From the NCBI RefSeq assembly GCF_001424025.1, contig NZ_LMPZ01000001.1:1074-65073 (forward strand): 64,000 nucleotides of DNA, written 5' to 3'. A model generated the notes under the pieces. The model ran no database searches, was not told the origin of the DNA, and worked only from the letters and a program-made list of their open reading frames with translations. The stretch is from Brevundimonas sp. Leaf363 (GTDB lineage Bacteria > Pseudomonadota > Alphaproteobacteria > Caulobacterales > Caulobacteraceae). The position numbers and the translations under genes were made by a program. This document shows positions 7,733-16,746 of the stretch, in pieces; position 1 is the stretch's first letter, and each line of letters starts with the position of its first letter.

Positions 7733-8586
7733 CCGACCTCGCTCGCCTGGAATCGACGATCGAAGCCGCCTGGGAGCAGCGCACCGAGCTGTCGGCCTCG
7801 ACCCACGGCGACGTCCGCAAGGCGGTCGAACAGGCGCTGGCCCTGCTGGACTCGGGCCAGGCCCGCGTCGCGTCGCGCGGCGAAGACGGCGTCTGGACCA
7901 CGCACCAGTGGCTGAAGAAGGCGGTGCTGCTGTCCTTCCGCCTGAACGACAACCAGATCATGCGCACGGGCGATCGCGGCCCGACCTCGCACGCGCCGGG
8001 CGTCGGCCCCTATTGGGACAAGGTGCCCAACAAGTTCGGCGACTGGGCCGCGGCCGACTATCAGGCCGCCGGCTTCCGCTCGGTGCCCGGCGCCATCGTC
8101 CGGCAGGGGGCTTACATCGCCAGGAATGTCGTCCTGATGCCGTCCTTCGTGAACATCGGCGCCTATGTGGACGAGGGCTCTATGGTCGATGCCTGGGCCA
8201 CGGTCGGCAGCTGCGCCCAGATCGGCAGGAACGTGCACCTGTCGGGCGGCGCCGGCATCGGCGGCGTGCTGGAGCCCCTTCAGGCCAACCCCACCATCAT
8301 CGAGGACGGCTGCTTCATCGGCGCCCGCGCCGAGGTGGCCGAGGGCGTCATCGTCCGCGAGGGCGCGGTGCTGGCCATGGGCGTCTATCTGTCCGGCTCG
8401 ACCAAGATCGTCGACCGCGCCACGGGCGAGGTGTTCCGGGGCGAAGTGCCGGCCTACAGCGTCGTGGTGCCCGGCAGCCTGCCCGACCCGAACGGCGGCC
8501 CGTCGCTGTATTGCGCGGTCATCGTCAAACGCGTCGACGCCCAAACCCGCGCCAAGACCGGCGTGAACGAACTGCTGCGCGACTGA
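7729..8586 (+). CDS. dapD: 2,3,4,5-tetrahydropyridine-2,6-dicarboxylate N-succinyltransferase
   Basis: Transfers succinate from succinyl-CoA to tetrahydrodipicolinate in the diaminopimelate/lysine pathway. Seen: 285 residues, a normal length; an alpha-helical N-terminal domain (1-100) followed by hexapeptide-repeat left-handed beta-helix sequence ([46 protein letters not shown]) and the family motif GSCAQIG. ATG 7729 overlaps the upstream stop; an in-frame ATG at 7675 lies in the preceding gene. Third in the argB-HAD-dapD string. The gene ends 33 bases before convergent folC. Confidence 0.95.
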   Translation: MTDLARLESTIEAAWEQRTELSASTHGDVRKAVEQALALLDSGQARVASRGEDGVWTTHQWLKKAVLLSFRLNDNQIMRTGDRGPTSHAPGVGPYWDKVPNKFGDWAAADYQAAGFRSVPGAIVRQGAYIARNVVLMPSFVNIGAYVDEGSMVDAWATVGSCAQIGRNVHLSGGAGIGGVLEPLQANPTIIEDGCFIGARAEVAEGVIVREGAVLAMGVYLSGSTKIVDRATGEVFRGEVPAYSVVVPGSLPDPNGGPSLYCAVIVKRVDAQTRAKTGVNELLRD

Positions 8587-8619
8587 CCCTTTTTCTTTCT
8601 CCCGGGGGAGAAGGGCCGG

Positions 8620-9900
8620 TCAGGTCGGCCAGGTCTCCGGCGAGGCGCCCAACACCTCGCCGGCCAGATAAAGCGAGCCGCAGATCAGCACTCGCCCGGT
8701 GCCGAGCCTCAGCGCCAGATCCAGCGCCGTGCGCGCGTCGGCGCAGGGCTGGGCCGCCAGTCCGTGGGCGCGGGCAACGGCGGCCAGGGCCGAGGGCTCC
8801 GCGCAGCCGCCGTCGAACGGCACGGTGAACACCGCGGCCTCCGACGCCGCCAGCGCCTCGAAGAAGCCGCCCGCGTCCTTGTTGCCCAACATGCCGACGA
8901 TCAGGGCCAGGGGGCGCGGCGCCCGCGCCTGACGCTGGGCCAGGAAATCGGCCACGGCCGCCGCCGCATGGGGATTGTGCCCCCCGTCCAGCCACAGCTC
9001 CGCCCCCGCCGAACGCGCCGTCGCGGCATAGGGCCCAACCGTCAGCCGCTGCAGACGCGCGGGCCAGCGCACCTTGCCCAGACCCTCGGCGATAGCCTCC
9101 TCCGGCAGGTCCAGCTCCAGCGCCGCCGCGACGGCCAGGCCCGCGTTGTCGAACTGATGCGGACCCATCAGAGCCGGCGCGGGCAGGTCCAGAAAACGCT
9201 CGGAATCCTGGAAGGCCAGGCCGCCGCGCTCGCTCCAGGCGTCGAAGTCCGTGCCCATGACGGTCAGAGGACAGTGCGCCCGCATCGCCGCCCGCTCGAT
9301 GACCCCCAGCGCGGCCTCGCTCTGGCGGCCGATCAGGCCGCGCGCGCCCGCCTTGAGGATGCCGGCCTTCTCGGCGGCGACCAGCTCGATGGTGTTCCCC
9401 AGGAACTCGGCGTGATCCAGATCGACCGGGGCGATCAGGCTCAGCAGCGGCCGCTCGATCACATTGGTGGCGTCCAGCGTCCCGCCCAGGCCCACCTCTA
9501 CGATGGCCAGGTCGGCGGGCGCCTCGGCCATGGCGACGAAGGCGGCGGCCGTGGTGCTCTCGAACACCGTCGCCTCGACACCCTGGACCGCCTCGATCCG
9601 GTCCAGCACGGCGTTCAGCGTCTCGTCGTCGATCAGCGTCCCGGCCAGCCGGATGCGTTCATTGAACCGCACCAGGTGCGGCGAGGTGTAGGCGTGGACC
9701 CGCAAGCCCGCCGCCTCGGCCATGGCGCGCAGGAAGGCGACCGTCGATCCCTTGCCGTTGGTCCCGGCCACATGGACCACCGGCGGCAACCGGTCCTGCG
9801 GATCGCCCAGCGCCGCGCACAGCGCCCGCATCCGGTCCAGCGACAGGTCGATCTTCTGAGGGTGGCGGGCCCTCAGGCGCTGTGAGATCGTATCCATCAT
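8620..9900 (-). CDS. folC: Bifunctional folylpolyglutamate synthase / dihydrofolate synthase
   Basis: Adds glutamate to dihydropteroate and to tetrahydrofolates using ATP. Seen: 426 residues; P-loop VAGTNGKGST at 44-53, TSPHLVRFNERI, the Mur-ligase-like central domain with VEVGLGGTLDATNV, DHAEFLGNT and LDGGHNPHA in the C-terminal domain. The start is in an ATGATG pair whose TGA ends the DUF559 frame, so folC is translationally coupled to that inserted gene. In related bacteria folC directly follows accD; here DUF559 and a DoxX-like gene lie between them. A core palindrome of family R3 (8597-8612) lies between folC and dapD. Confidence 0.93.
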   Translation of the reverse strand: MMDTISQRLRARHPQKIDLSLDRMRALCAALGDPQDRLPPVVHVAGTNGKGSTVAFLRAMAEAAGLRVHAYTSPHLVRFNERIRLAGTLIDDETLNAVLDRIEAVQGVEATVFESTTAAAFVAMAEAPADLAIVEVGLGGTLDATNVIERPLLSLIAPVDLDHAEFLGNTIELVAAEKAGILKAGARGLIGRQSEAALGVIERAAMRAHCPLTVMGTDFDAWSERGGLAFQDSERFLDLPAPALMGPHQFDNAGLAVAAALELDLPEEAIAEGLGKVRWPARLQRLTVGPYAATARSAGAELWLDGGHNPHAAAAVADFLAQRQARAPRPLALIVGMLGNKDAGGFFEALAASEAAVFTVPFDGGCAEPSALAAVARAHGLAAQPCADARTALDLALRLGTGRVLICGSLYLAGEVLGASPETWPT

Positions 9901-10307
9901 CCTTCTCCTCTCGGGGGAGAAGGTGGCCGGCGGAGCCGGTCGGATGAGGGGGGCGTCGGCCGCACGAGGGCCGCATGATCCCGGATCGCACCGATCAGAT
10001 CGTTGGGATTGGTCAGAAACGCCTCGTTCGAGGACCGCAGCACGGTAAAGCCTGCTTCAGCCAGTCGCTGATCGCGCAGACTGTCCTGCGCCTCCTTCAG
10101 CCGATGGACGCCACCGTCTAGTTCAACAACCAGTTTCAGATCAGCGCAGAGGAAGTCCGCCACCATCCCCGCAACAGGGGCCTGACGTCGGAACTTGAGG
10201 CCATCAACGCCCCGGCCCCGCGTCATCTCCCAAAAGCGTGTCTCGGCCAGCGTCATGGTCTGACGCAGCGAACGAGCGCGGGTCGTCCGGTCGGCGGTCT
10301 GCCACAT
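9897..10307 (-). CDS. DUF559 (PD-(D/E)XK-like endonuclease) protein between inverted repeats
   Basis: Seen: 136 residues from ATG 10307, which has a GAGG eight bases upstream; an alternative ATG at 10322 lies in the flanking repeat and has no good ribosome-binding site. The core reads TLAETRFWEM, then KFRRQAPVAGMVADFLC, VVELDGGVH and RDQRLAEAGFTVLR. DUF559 is related to Vsr and PD-(D/E)XK nucleases; the D of VADF and the E-L-D of VELDGG are candidate metal ligands. The last 15-20 residues are repeat-encoded. The stop overlaps the folC start. Function is unknown; a DNA repair or mobility role is inference from the fold and the flanking inverted repeats. Confidence 0.8.
   Translation of the reverse strand: MWQTADRTTRARSLRQTMTLAETRFWEMTRGRGVDGLKFRRQAPVAGMVADFLCADLKLVVELDGGVHRLKEAQDSLRDQRLAEAGFTVLRSSNEAFLTNPNDLIGAIRDHAALVRPTPPSSDRLRRPPSPPRGEG
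9901..9956. repeat. Repeat family R3, left copy flanking DUF559
   Basis: CCTTCTCC and GGAGAAGG form the outer hairpin, followed by GGTGGC, a variable palindrome (CCGGCGGAGCCGG) and CGGATGAGGGG. It is an inverted version of the copy at 10311-10365. Its sequence encodes the last residues of DUF559 (about SDRLRRPPSPPRGEG), and it ends directly at the folC start codon. Confidence 0.75.
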
Positions 10308-10310
10308 CAG

Positions 10311-10365
10311 GCGTCCCCTCATCCGTCATGCTTCGCATGCCACCTTCTCCCCCGGGGGGAGAAGG
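10311..10365. repeat. Repeat family R3, right copy flanking DUF559
   Basis: Reads CCCCTCATCCG, a variable palindrome (GCATGCGAAGC on the minus strand), CCACCTTCTCC and an outer hairpin ending GGAGAAGG at 10365. It is the inverted partner of 9901-9956, so the DUF559 gene lies between two inverted copies about 350 bases apart. Confidence 0.75.
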
Positions 10366-10421
10366 AAGTCACCCCCGATCCCGGCGCTTCCCTCATTCCG
10401 GAGGAAGGACGAAGATGGTTG

Positions 10422-10850
10422 ATGGCTTTACGCGCGCAGACCAACCGCACCATCGCCCGCTGGGTGCTGGCGGGCCTGTATCTGGTGGCGGGCGTCCTGC
10501 ACCTGCTGGTCCCTGCGCCCTTCCTGACCATCACGCCGGACTGGGTGCCGTTTCCGGGCGAGGTCATTCGCCTGACCGGTTTGGCCGAGATCGCGGGGGC
10601 GATCGGGCTAATGGTCCCGCGTTTCAGGCAGGCCGCCGGCTGGGGCTTGGCCGCCTACGCCGTCTGCGTCTTCCCGGCCAACATCAAGCACGCGATCGAC
10701 AGCCTGAGCCAGGCGCATCCGATGCTGGGCTGGAGCTATCACGCGCCCCGGCTGTTGCTGCAGCCGGTCATCATCTGGTGGGCGCTGTGGGCGTCGGCCG
10801 TGACCGACTGGCCGTTCAGGCGGCGCGGCTGGCGTTCCGGGCGTCCATGA
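10422..10850 (+). CDS. DoxX-like small membrane protein
   Basis: A 142-residue hydrophobic protein with four likely membrane segments (about 10-30, 46-65, 72-92, 112-132). The pattern GLYLVAGVLHLL, a central GLAEIAGAIGLM and FPANIKHAID is typical of DoxX-related proteins in proteobacteria; their biochemical role is mostly unclear. ATG 10422 gives the best N-terminus; the purine-rich GGAGGAAGG at about 10401-10409 is its likely ribosome-binding site. It is convergent with accD and overlaps its 3' end by 35 bases, which is unusual, and sits next to the DUF559/R3 cassette, so it may have arrived by the same insertion. Confidence 0.7.
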   Translation: MALRAQTNRTIARWVLAGLYLVAGVLHLLVPAPFLTITPDWVPFPGEVIRLTGLAEIAGAIGLMVPRFRQAAGWGLAAYAVCVFPANIKHAIDSLSQAHPMLGWSYHAPRLLLQPVIIWWALWASAVTDWPFRRRGWRSGRP

Positions 10851-11712
10851 GGATGGACAGGATGTTGGACAGCACGCTCGGCAGCTCTGGACGGGTCACG
10901 ACGCGGTCGACCATGCCCTTTTCCTGCAGATATTCGGCGCGCTGGAAGCCCGGCGGCAGTTTCTCTCGGATCGTCGCCTCGATGACGCGCGGACCGGCGA
11001 ACCCGATCAGGGCGCCCGGCTCGGCCAGATGGACGTCGCCCAACATGGCGTAGCTGGCGGTCACGCCTCCGGTCGTGGGGTCGGTCAGGACGACGACATA
11101 GGGCAGACGCGCCGCCTTCAGCTCCTGGATCGCCAGGGTGGTGCGGGCCATCTGCATGAGGGACAGCGCCCCCTCCTGCATCCGCGCCCCGCCGGCGGCG
11201 GTGAAACAAACCAGCGGAACCTCGCGGCGCACGGCCTCGCGCGCGGCGGCGACGAAGGCCTCGCCCGCCGCCATGCCCAGCGAACCGCCCATGAAGCTGA
11301 AGTCCTGGACGATGACGACGGCGGGCGTGCCGTCGATGTCGCCGGCGCCGATGGCCATGGTGTCCTTGCGACCGGCCGCCTTGCGCGCGGCCTGGAGGCG
11401 GTCGCGGTAGGGCTTGCCATCCGAGAACTTCAGGGGGTCTTCCGGCACGTCGGGCGCGGCGACCGGCTCGAACTGACCCTCGTCGAAGATGTAGCGCAGG
11501 CGCTGGTCGGCGTTGATGCGCATGTGCCGACCGCTGGGGGTGACCCACAGCGAGGTCTCCAGATCGGCGCGGTACAGCATCTCGCCCGAGTCAGGATCCT
11601 TGACCCACAGATTGTCCGGCGTGTCCCGGCGGCTGACGATCTTGCGCACGCCGGGGGCGAAGCGGCTCAGCCAGCCGCCGCCGCGTTCATTGCCTTGCTT
11701 GCGATCCGCCAT
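10816..11712 (-). CDS. accD: Acetyl-CoA carboxylase carboxyltransferase subunit beta
   Basis: With AccA it transfers CO2 from carboxybiotin to acetyl-CoA, giving malonyl-CoA for fatty acid synthesis. Seen: 298 residues with the crotonase-like core (FMGGSLGMAAGEAF, FTAAGGARMQEG, LTDPTTGGVTASYAMLGD, IGFAGPRVIEATIREKLP). Odd: the N-terminal zinc ribbon, which has four cysteines in E. coli AccD, is recognisable (LWVKDPDSGEMLYRADLE ... SLWVTPSGRHMRI) but has no cysteine within the first 80 residues, so it cannot bind zinc in the usual way. It lies 12 bases downstream of trpA, in the usual alphaproteobacterial trpFBA-accD order, and its 3' end overlaps the DoxX-like gene on the other strand. Confidence 0.93.
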   Translation of the reverse strand: MADRKQGNERGGGWLSRFAPGVRKIVSRRDTPDNLWVKDPDSGEMLYRADLETSLWVTPSGRHMRINADQRLRYIFDEGQFEPVAAPDVPEDPLKFSDGKPYRDRLQAARKAAGRKDTMAIGAGDIDGTPAVVIVQDFSFMGGSLGMAAGEAFVAAAREAVRREVPLVCFTAAGGARMQEGALSLMQMARTTLAIQELKAARLPYVVVLTDPTTGGVTASYAMLGDVHLAEPGALIGFAGPRVIEATIREKLPPGFQRAEYLQEKGMVDRVVTRPELPSVLSNILSILMDARNASRAA

Positions 11713-11724
11713 CGTCCGTCTCCG

Positions 11725-12536
11725 TCAGCGAGCCGAGCGAACCGCGTCGCCCAGCGCCTTGACCGTTTCCAGAACGCGCGACACCGGGTCGCCGTTCGTT
11801 TCCAGCGCCGCCGCCACCTGGTCGACCAGCACCGAGCCGGCGACCACGGCGTCCGCGACGCGCGCGATCTGCGCCGCCCGCTCGGGCGTCTTGACCCCGA
11901 ACCCGACCGCGACCGGCAGGTTCGAGGCGGCGCGCACGCGCTCGACGGCGGGCGCGACATCGCCGGCGACCGCCTCCTTGACCCCGGTCACCCCGGCGAC
12001 CGAGACGTAATAGACGAAGCCCGAGGTGCGCCGGGCGATGACCTTCAGCCGCGCGTCATCGGACGTGGGCGTGGCCAGCCGGATCAGCGACACCTGCGCC
12101 GCGTCCAGCGCGTCGGTCAGGGGATCGGCCTCTTCCGGCGGGCAGTCGACGATGATGACGCCATCCACGCCCGCCGTCGCCGCGTCCCGCGCGAAGGCCT
12201 CATAGCCGTGGGTTTCGATCGGGTTCAGATAGCCCATCAGGATCAGGGGGGTGTCGGCGTCCGACTGGCGGAACTCAGCCGCCAGCGCCAGCGTGCCCTT
12301 CAGCGTCAGACCGGCCTGCAGCCCGCGCAGCGCCGCGCGCTGGATCGGCGGGCCTTCAGCCATCGGATCGCTGAACGGAAAGCCCAGCTCGATGATGTCG
12401 GCCCCGGCAGCGGGCAGGCCCTTCAGAATCTCCAGCGCCTGGTCCCGCGTGGGATCGCCGGCCATGACATAGGCCACGAAGGCGGCGCGGCCCTCGGCCT
12501 TCAGCGCGGCGAAGCGCGCGTCGATACGGGCGGTGG

Positions 12537-12540
<4 letters not shown>
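11725..12540 (-). CDS. trpA: Tryptophan synthase alpha subunit
   Basis: Cleaves indole-3-glycerol phosphate to indole and glyceraldehyde 3-phosphate; indole is channelled to TrpB. Seen: 271 residues with the TIM barrel and catalytic acids in [14 protein letters not shown] (Glu) and [15 protein letters not shown] (Asp), plus [10 protein letters not shown] and VGFGVKTPE. The GTG start at 12540 overlaps the trpB stop (GTGA); the longer upstream frame runs through trpB and is rejected. Part of trpF-trpB-trpA-accD. Confidence 0.95.
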
Positions 12541-13748
<1,208 letters not shown>

Positions 13749-13751
13749 GGA

Positions 13752-14396
13752 TCAGGCTCTCGCGGAAGCCACGGCCTCGAGGAAGGCCGCGATCAGGGCG
13801 GCGTCCTTAACACCCGAGGCGCTTTCCACGCCAGAGGAGACATCGACCAGGGGCGCGCCCGAGATGCGGATCGCCTGGCCCACATTGTCCGGCGACAGCC
13901 CGCCCGCCAGGAACCACGGCCGCCGCCACGCCCGGTCGGCCAGCAGGGTCCAGTCGAAGCTGAGCCCGAAGCCGCCGGTGCGGGTGGCGCCCTCCGGCGG
14001 CTTGGCGTCGAACATCAGGTGATCGGCGAACGGCTCCCAGGCGTCGGCGGCGTCCAGATCGGCGGCCGTGCGGATCGGCAGGGCTTTGATGATCCCGGCG
14101 CCGGTGCGCGCCCGTACGGCCTCGGCGCGCGCCGCATCCTCATGCCCATGCAGCTGGATCAGGTCGGGCGCGAAGCCGGCCATGATCGCGTCCAGCAGGG
14201 CGTCGTCGGCGTCCACCGTCACCGCCACGATCCCGGCCCGTCCGCGCGCGGCGGCGAAGACTTCGGCGGCGGCGACAGGGTCGACGTGGCGCGGGCTTTT
14301 CGGGAAGACCACGGCCCCGACGTAGGCAGCCCCGCCGTCGACGGCGGCGATGACGTCGGCGGGCGTGGTTAGACCGCAGATCTTGGCCTTGGTCAT
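13752..14396 (-). CDS. trpF: Phosphoribosylanthranilate isomerase
   Basis: Isomerises N-(5'-phosphoribosyl)anthranilate in tryptophan synthesis. Seen: 214 residues; KICGLTT at 4-10 with the catalytic cysteine, IQLHG, the catalytic aspartate in LMFDAKPP, and FLAGGLSPDNV for phosphate binding. Its ATG overlaps the stop of the upstream PIN-domain toxin gene (ATGA), so expression is probably linked to the toxin-antitoxin transcript. Confidence 0.95.
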   Translation of the reverse strand: MTKAKICGLTTPADVIAAVDGGAAYVGAVVFPKSPRHVDPVAAAEVFAAARGRAGIVAVTVDADDALLDAIMAGFAPDLIQLHGHEDAARAEAVRARTGAGIIKALPIRTAADLDAADAWEPFADHLMFDAKPPEGATRTGGFGLSFDWTLLADRAWRRPWFLAGGLSPDNVGQAIRISGAPLVDVSSGVESASGVKDAALIAAFLEAVASARA

Positions 14397-14809
14397 GGCC
14401 GCATCACCGGCACGCCGACAGCCTCGGCCGCGCGGACGAGATTGGTGTCGAAGGTCGCCAGTTGCGCTCCGATGCGCTGGGCGATGGCCAGATGCAGGGC
14501 GTCGGGCGCTCTCAAAAGCCCGTTTTCTATGATCAATCGTCGCGCTTCGGGGTGATCGTCGGCGTGGACATGGATGGCTGCCCCCGCTGCGGCGATCATC
14601 TCATTCAGCGTCGCCTCGACGATTTCAATCTGACCGACATCGAGCTCGCCGCGACGCGCCTTTACGCGAATTGCGCCGGCGAACTCGGCGGCCGCCCAGT
14701 CGCTGACCCGCCAGGCGCAGGCTTCCGCCAGTAGCGCCAGTGCACGCGGAGAACCCTTCTCACGCGTGAAGGCGGCTATCAGGACGCTGGTGTCGAGGCA
14801 GACGATCAA
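14393..14809 (-). CDS. vapC: PIN-domain toxin (VapC family ribonuclease)
   Basis: Seen: 138 residues; four conserved acidic residues of the PIN fold at D6 (LDTSVL), E42 (AAEFAG), D103 (APDALHLA) and D121 (TFDTNL), which together bind Mg2+ for RNA cleavage. VapC toxins are endoribonucleases inhibited by their cognate antitoxin. The start overlaps the antitoxin stop by four bases, the normal gene pair arrangement, and its stop overlaps the trpF start. The RNA target cannot be told from sequence. Confidence 0.85.
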   Translation of the reverse strand: MIVCLDTSVLIAAFTREKGSPRALALLAEACAWRVSDWAAAEFAGAIRVKARRGELDVGQIEIVEATLNEMIAAAGAAIHVHADDHPEARRLIIENGLLRAPDALHLAIAQRIGAQLATFDTNLVRAAEAVGVPVMRP

Positions 14810-15057
14810 TAGCGATAGTCGTCGCGCATGGCCTTGACCGTGTCGGTCTGGCCCGACGTCGGCGTGCGCCCTGCCTCCTGTAGCTTCCGCAGGCGTTCAA
14901 CGTCCCATTTAAACGGCTTTGGCTCGGCCTGCTCGATAGGCACGACACGCGCGACCGCACGACCGCGCCGTGTGATTGTGACCGGCTCGCCAGCCAGCAT
15001 ACGATCGATCAGCTTGGGCAGCTGGTTCTTGGCCTCGGCGATGGAGTAGTCGCTCAT
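14806..15057 (-). CDS. vapB: Type II antitoxin, Phd/YefM-like (VapB partner)
   Basis: An 83-residue protein starting MSDYSIAEAKNQLPKLID, the typical Phd/YefM dimer and DNA-binding N-terminus (AEAKNQLPKL is the family hallmark; GEPVTITRRGRAVARVVP follows). The C-terminal half (from about 50) is charged and probably unstructured until it wraps the toxin. ATG 15057 was chosen because the family starts there; the open frame upstream covers the palindromic operator. It probably represses its own operon together with VapC. Confidence 0.85.
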   Translation of the reverse strand: MSDYSIAEAKNQLPKLIDRMLAGEPVTITRRGRAVARVVPIEQAEPKPFKWDVERLRKLQEAGRTPTSGQTDTVKAMRDDYRY

Positions 15058-15065
15058 TTCTTCAG

Positions 15066-15087
15066 GATAGCCATCTGGATGGCTATC
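15066..15087. promoter_or_regulatory. Perfect palindrome upstream of vapB, probable operator
   Basis: GATAGCCATC, two bases, GATGGCTATC: exact 10-base arms ending nine bases before the vapB start codon on the minus strand. Antitoxins of this family normally bind such palindromes next to their start, alone or with the toxin. There is no T run, so it does not look like an rsuA terminator, although rsuA ends only five bases away (15093). Confidence 0.7.
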
Positions 15088-15092
15088 TGCAA

Positions 15093-15824
15093 TCAGGCGG
15101 CGAAGATCGCATCGACATCTTCCGGCGTGAGACGTCGCCATGCGCCCGGCGGCAGGTCGTCCGGGATGGTCAGGGCGCCGAAGCGTTCGCGGTGCAGGGC
15201 CTCGACGTGGTTGCCGACGGCGGCGAACATGCGCCGGACCATGTGGTAGCGGCCTTCGGTCACCGTCAGCCGCGCGTCGGTGGGCGACAGCACCTCCATC
15301 ACGGCGGGCTTCAGCGGCTTGTCGTCGTTCTCCAGCAGCATCTCGCCCGAGGCGAACAGGGCCGCTTCGGTCCCCGCCAGCGGCCGGGCCAGGGTGGCGC
15401 GGTATACCTTGGGCACGTGCTTCTTGGGCGAAATGGCCCGGTGCAGCAGGTCGCCGTCGTCGGTCATCAGCAACAGGCCGGACGTCTCCTTGTCCAGCCG
15501 CCCGATGGTCGAGATCGCCGGGTCGCGCCGCCGCCAGCGGTCGGGCAGGACGTCATAGACCAGCGCCCCGTCCTCCTTGTGCGAACAGGTCATGCCCAAG
15601 GGCTTGTTCAGCAGGATGACCAGCCCTGGCGGCGGGTCGACCGGTTCGCCATCAACCGTCATCCGGGCCGGCAGGTCAGGCGTGACGGCGATGCGCCGGC
15701 TGGCGTCGGTCAGGTCCTGACCGTCGAGCGTGATGGCGCCCAGCCGCGCCAGCTGCGCGATCTGGGCCCGGCTGCCGTAGCCCAGCGAGCCGAGCAGCTT
15801 GTCGAGGCGGGCGGTCTTGCTCAT
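15093..15824 (-). CDS. rsuA: 16S rRNA pseudouridine synthase, RsuA family
   Basis: Expected to convert a uridine of 16S rRNA (U516 in E. coli) to pseudouridine. Seen: 243 residues; an N-terminal S4-like RNA-binding domain (RLDKLLGSLGYGSRAQIAQL), the catalytic motif GRLDKETSGLLLMTDDGDLLH with the essential aspartate, and EGRYHMVRRMFAAVGNHVEALHRERFG at the end (listed in parts: EGRYHMVRRM, GNHVEALHR). ATG 15824 matches the family start; the upstream frame is not conserved. It follows rsmC by 10 bases. Confidence 0.85.
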   Translation of the reverse strand: MSKTARLDKLLGSLGYGSRAQIAQLARLGAITLDGQDLTDASRRIAVTPDLPARMTVDGEPVDPPPGLVILLNKPLGMTCSHKEDGALVYDVLPDRWRRRDPAISTIGRLDKETSGLLLMTDDGDLLHRAISPKKHVPKVYRATLARPLAGTEAALFASGEMLLENDDKPLKPAVMEVLSPTDARLTVTEGRYHMVRRMFAAVGNHVEALHRERFGALTIPDDLPPGAWRRLTPEDVDAIFAA

Positions 15825-15834
15825 CGGACGCGCC

Positions 15835-16725
15835 TCACTTGATCGCCTCGAACAGCTTGTAACCCGCCGCATCGATCGGCTTCACCTGCCGAAAGGCGGC
15901 GGCCAGCTCGGCCTCATAGGGCAGGTGGCGGTTGGCCACCATCCACAGCGAGCCCCCGCGTCGCAGCAGGCCCGCCGCCTTCTGGATAAAGGCCGCGCCC
16001 AGCCGCCGGTCCTCAGCGCCGGCCGAATGGAAGGGCGGATTCATGATGACGAACTGCAGGTCGCCGGCCTCCGTCAGGTCGCGCACGTCGGCCCATTCGA
16101 CGCTTGCGCGCGGGTCCGTCAGGTTCAATCGCGCGGCCTCGACCGCGCGCCTGTCGCTCTCGATGACCCGGATCGCCGTGACCTTGGGCGAGCGCAGCGC
16201 CGCCTGCGCCAGCAGCCCCAGCCCGCCGCCCAGATCCGCGCCCGCTCCTGTCAGCGGCGGCAAGTTCTGGATCAGCAGCGCCGAGCCAGGATCGACCCGG
16301 TCCCAGGCGAAGACGCCTGGCTGGGTCCAGACGCCGCCCTCCTGACGCAAGGCCCCGGCGGCGACAGCCTCGTCCAGCCCGGTCAGGTTTTCGCCCTTGA
16401 TGACGACGCAGCGGCGATGGTGCGCCTTGGCGTCCTCGGCGACCGAGGCGCCGAACGCCTCCAGCTCCTTCTTCAGCCGCGACCCGCCCTTGTCCTTCAG
16501 GGCCATGGCGGTCAGCCGGCCGCCGGGCTTCAGCGCCCGCAGCGCCAGGGCCAGCGTATAGCGCCGCTCCAGCACGCCGGGCGGCGCATAGACCATGGCG
16601 CTGTCGATCGAGCCGAGCTCGAAACTTTCAAGCGCGGTCGCGCCGGGGATCAGGGGCGAGGTCTGAGTGGCGGCGCCCGGCGGGTCGAACACGGCGGGCG
16701 GGCGGCCGTAGAGCAGGTCGGTCAT
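15835..16725 (-). CDS. rsmC: Class I methyltransferase, RsmC-like (16S rRNA m2G)
   Basis: Seen: 296 residues; an N-terminal half resembling a degenerate methyltransferase domain and a C-terminal catalytic domain with the SAM motif GADLGGGLGLLAQAAL and the NPPFH motif (FVIMNPPFH) characteristic of N2-guanine rRNA methyltransferases of the RsmC/RlmG group. RsmC methylates G1207 of 16S rRNA. The two-domain layout favours RsmC over single-domain relatives. It is followed directly by rsuA, so two rRNA modification genes are paired. Confidence 0.75.
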   Translation of the reverse strand: MTDLLYGRPPAVFDPPGAATQTSPLIPGATALESFELGSIDSAMVYAPPGVLERRYTLALALRALKPGGRLTAMALKDKGGSRLKKELEAFGASVAEDAKAHHRRCVVIKGENLTGLDEAVAAGALRQEGGVWTQPGVFAWDRVDPGSALLIQNLPPLTGAGADLGGGLGLLAQAALRSPKVTAIRVIESDRRAVEAARLNLTDPRASVEWADVRDLTEAGDLQFVIMNPPFHSAGAEDRRLGAAFIQKAAGLLRRGGSLWMVANRHLPYEAELAAAFRQVKPIDAAGYKLFEAIK

Positions 16726-16746
16726 CGGCGCGCCATAGCCCGCCGT

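Noticed and set aside
8590..8617. Rho-independent terminator between dapD and folC
   Set aside because: The hairpin is a partial R3 palindrome with T bases before, not after, the stem on the plus strand, and A bases after it on the minus strand.
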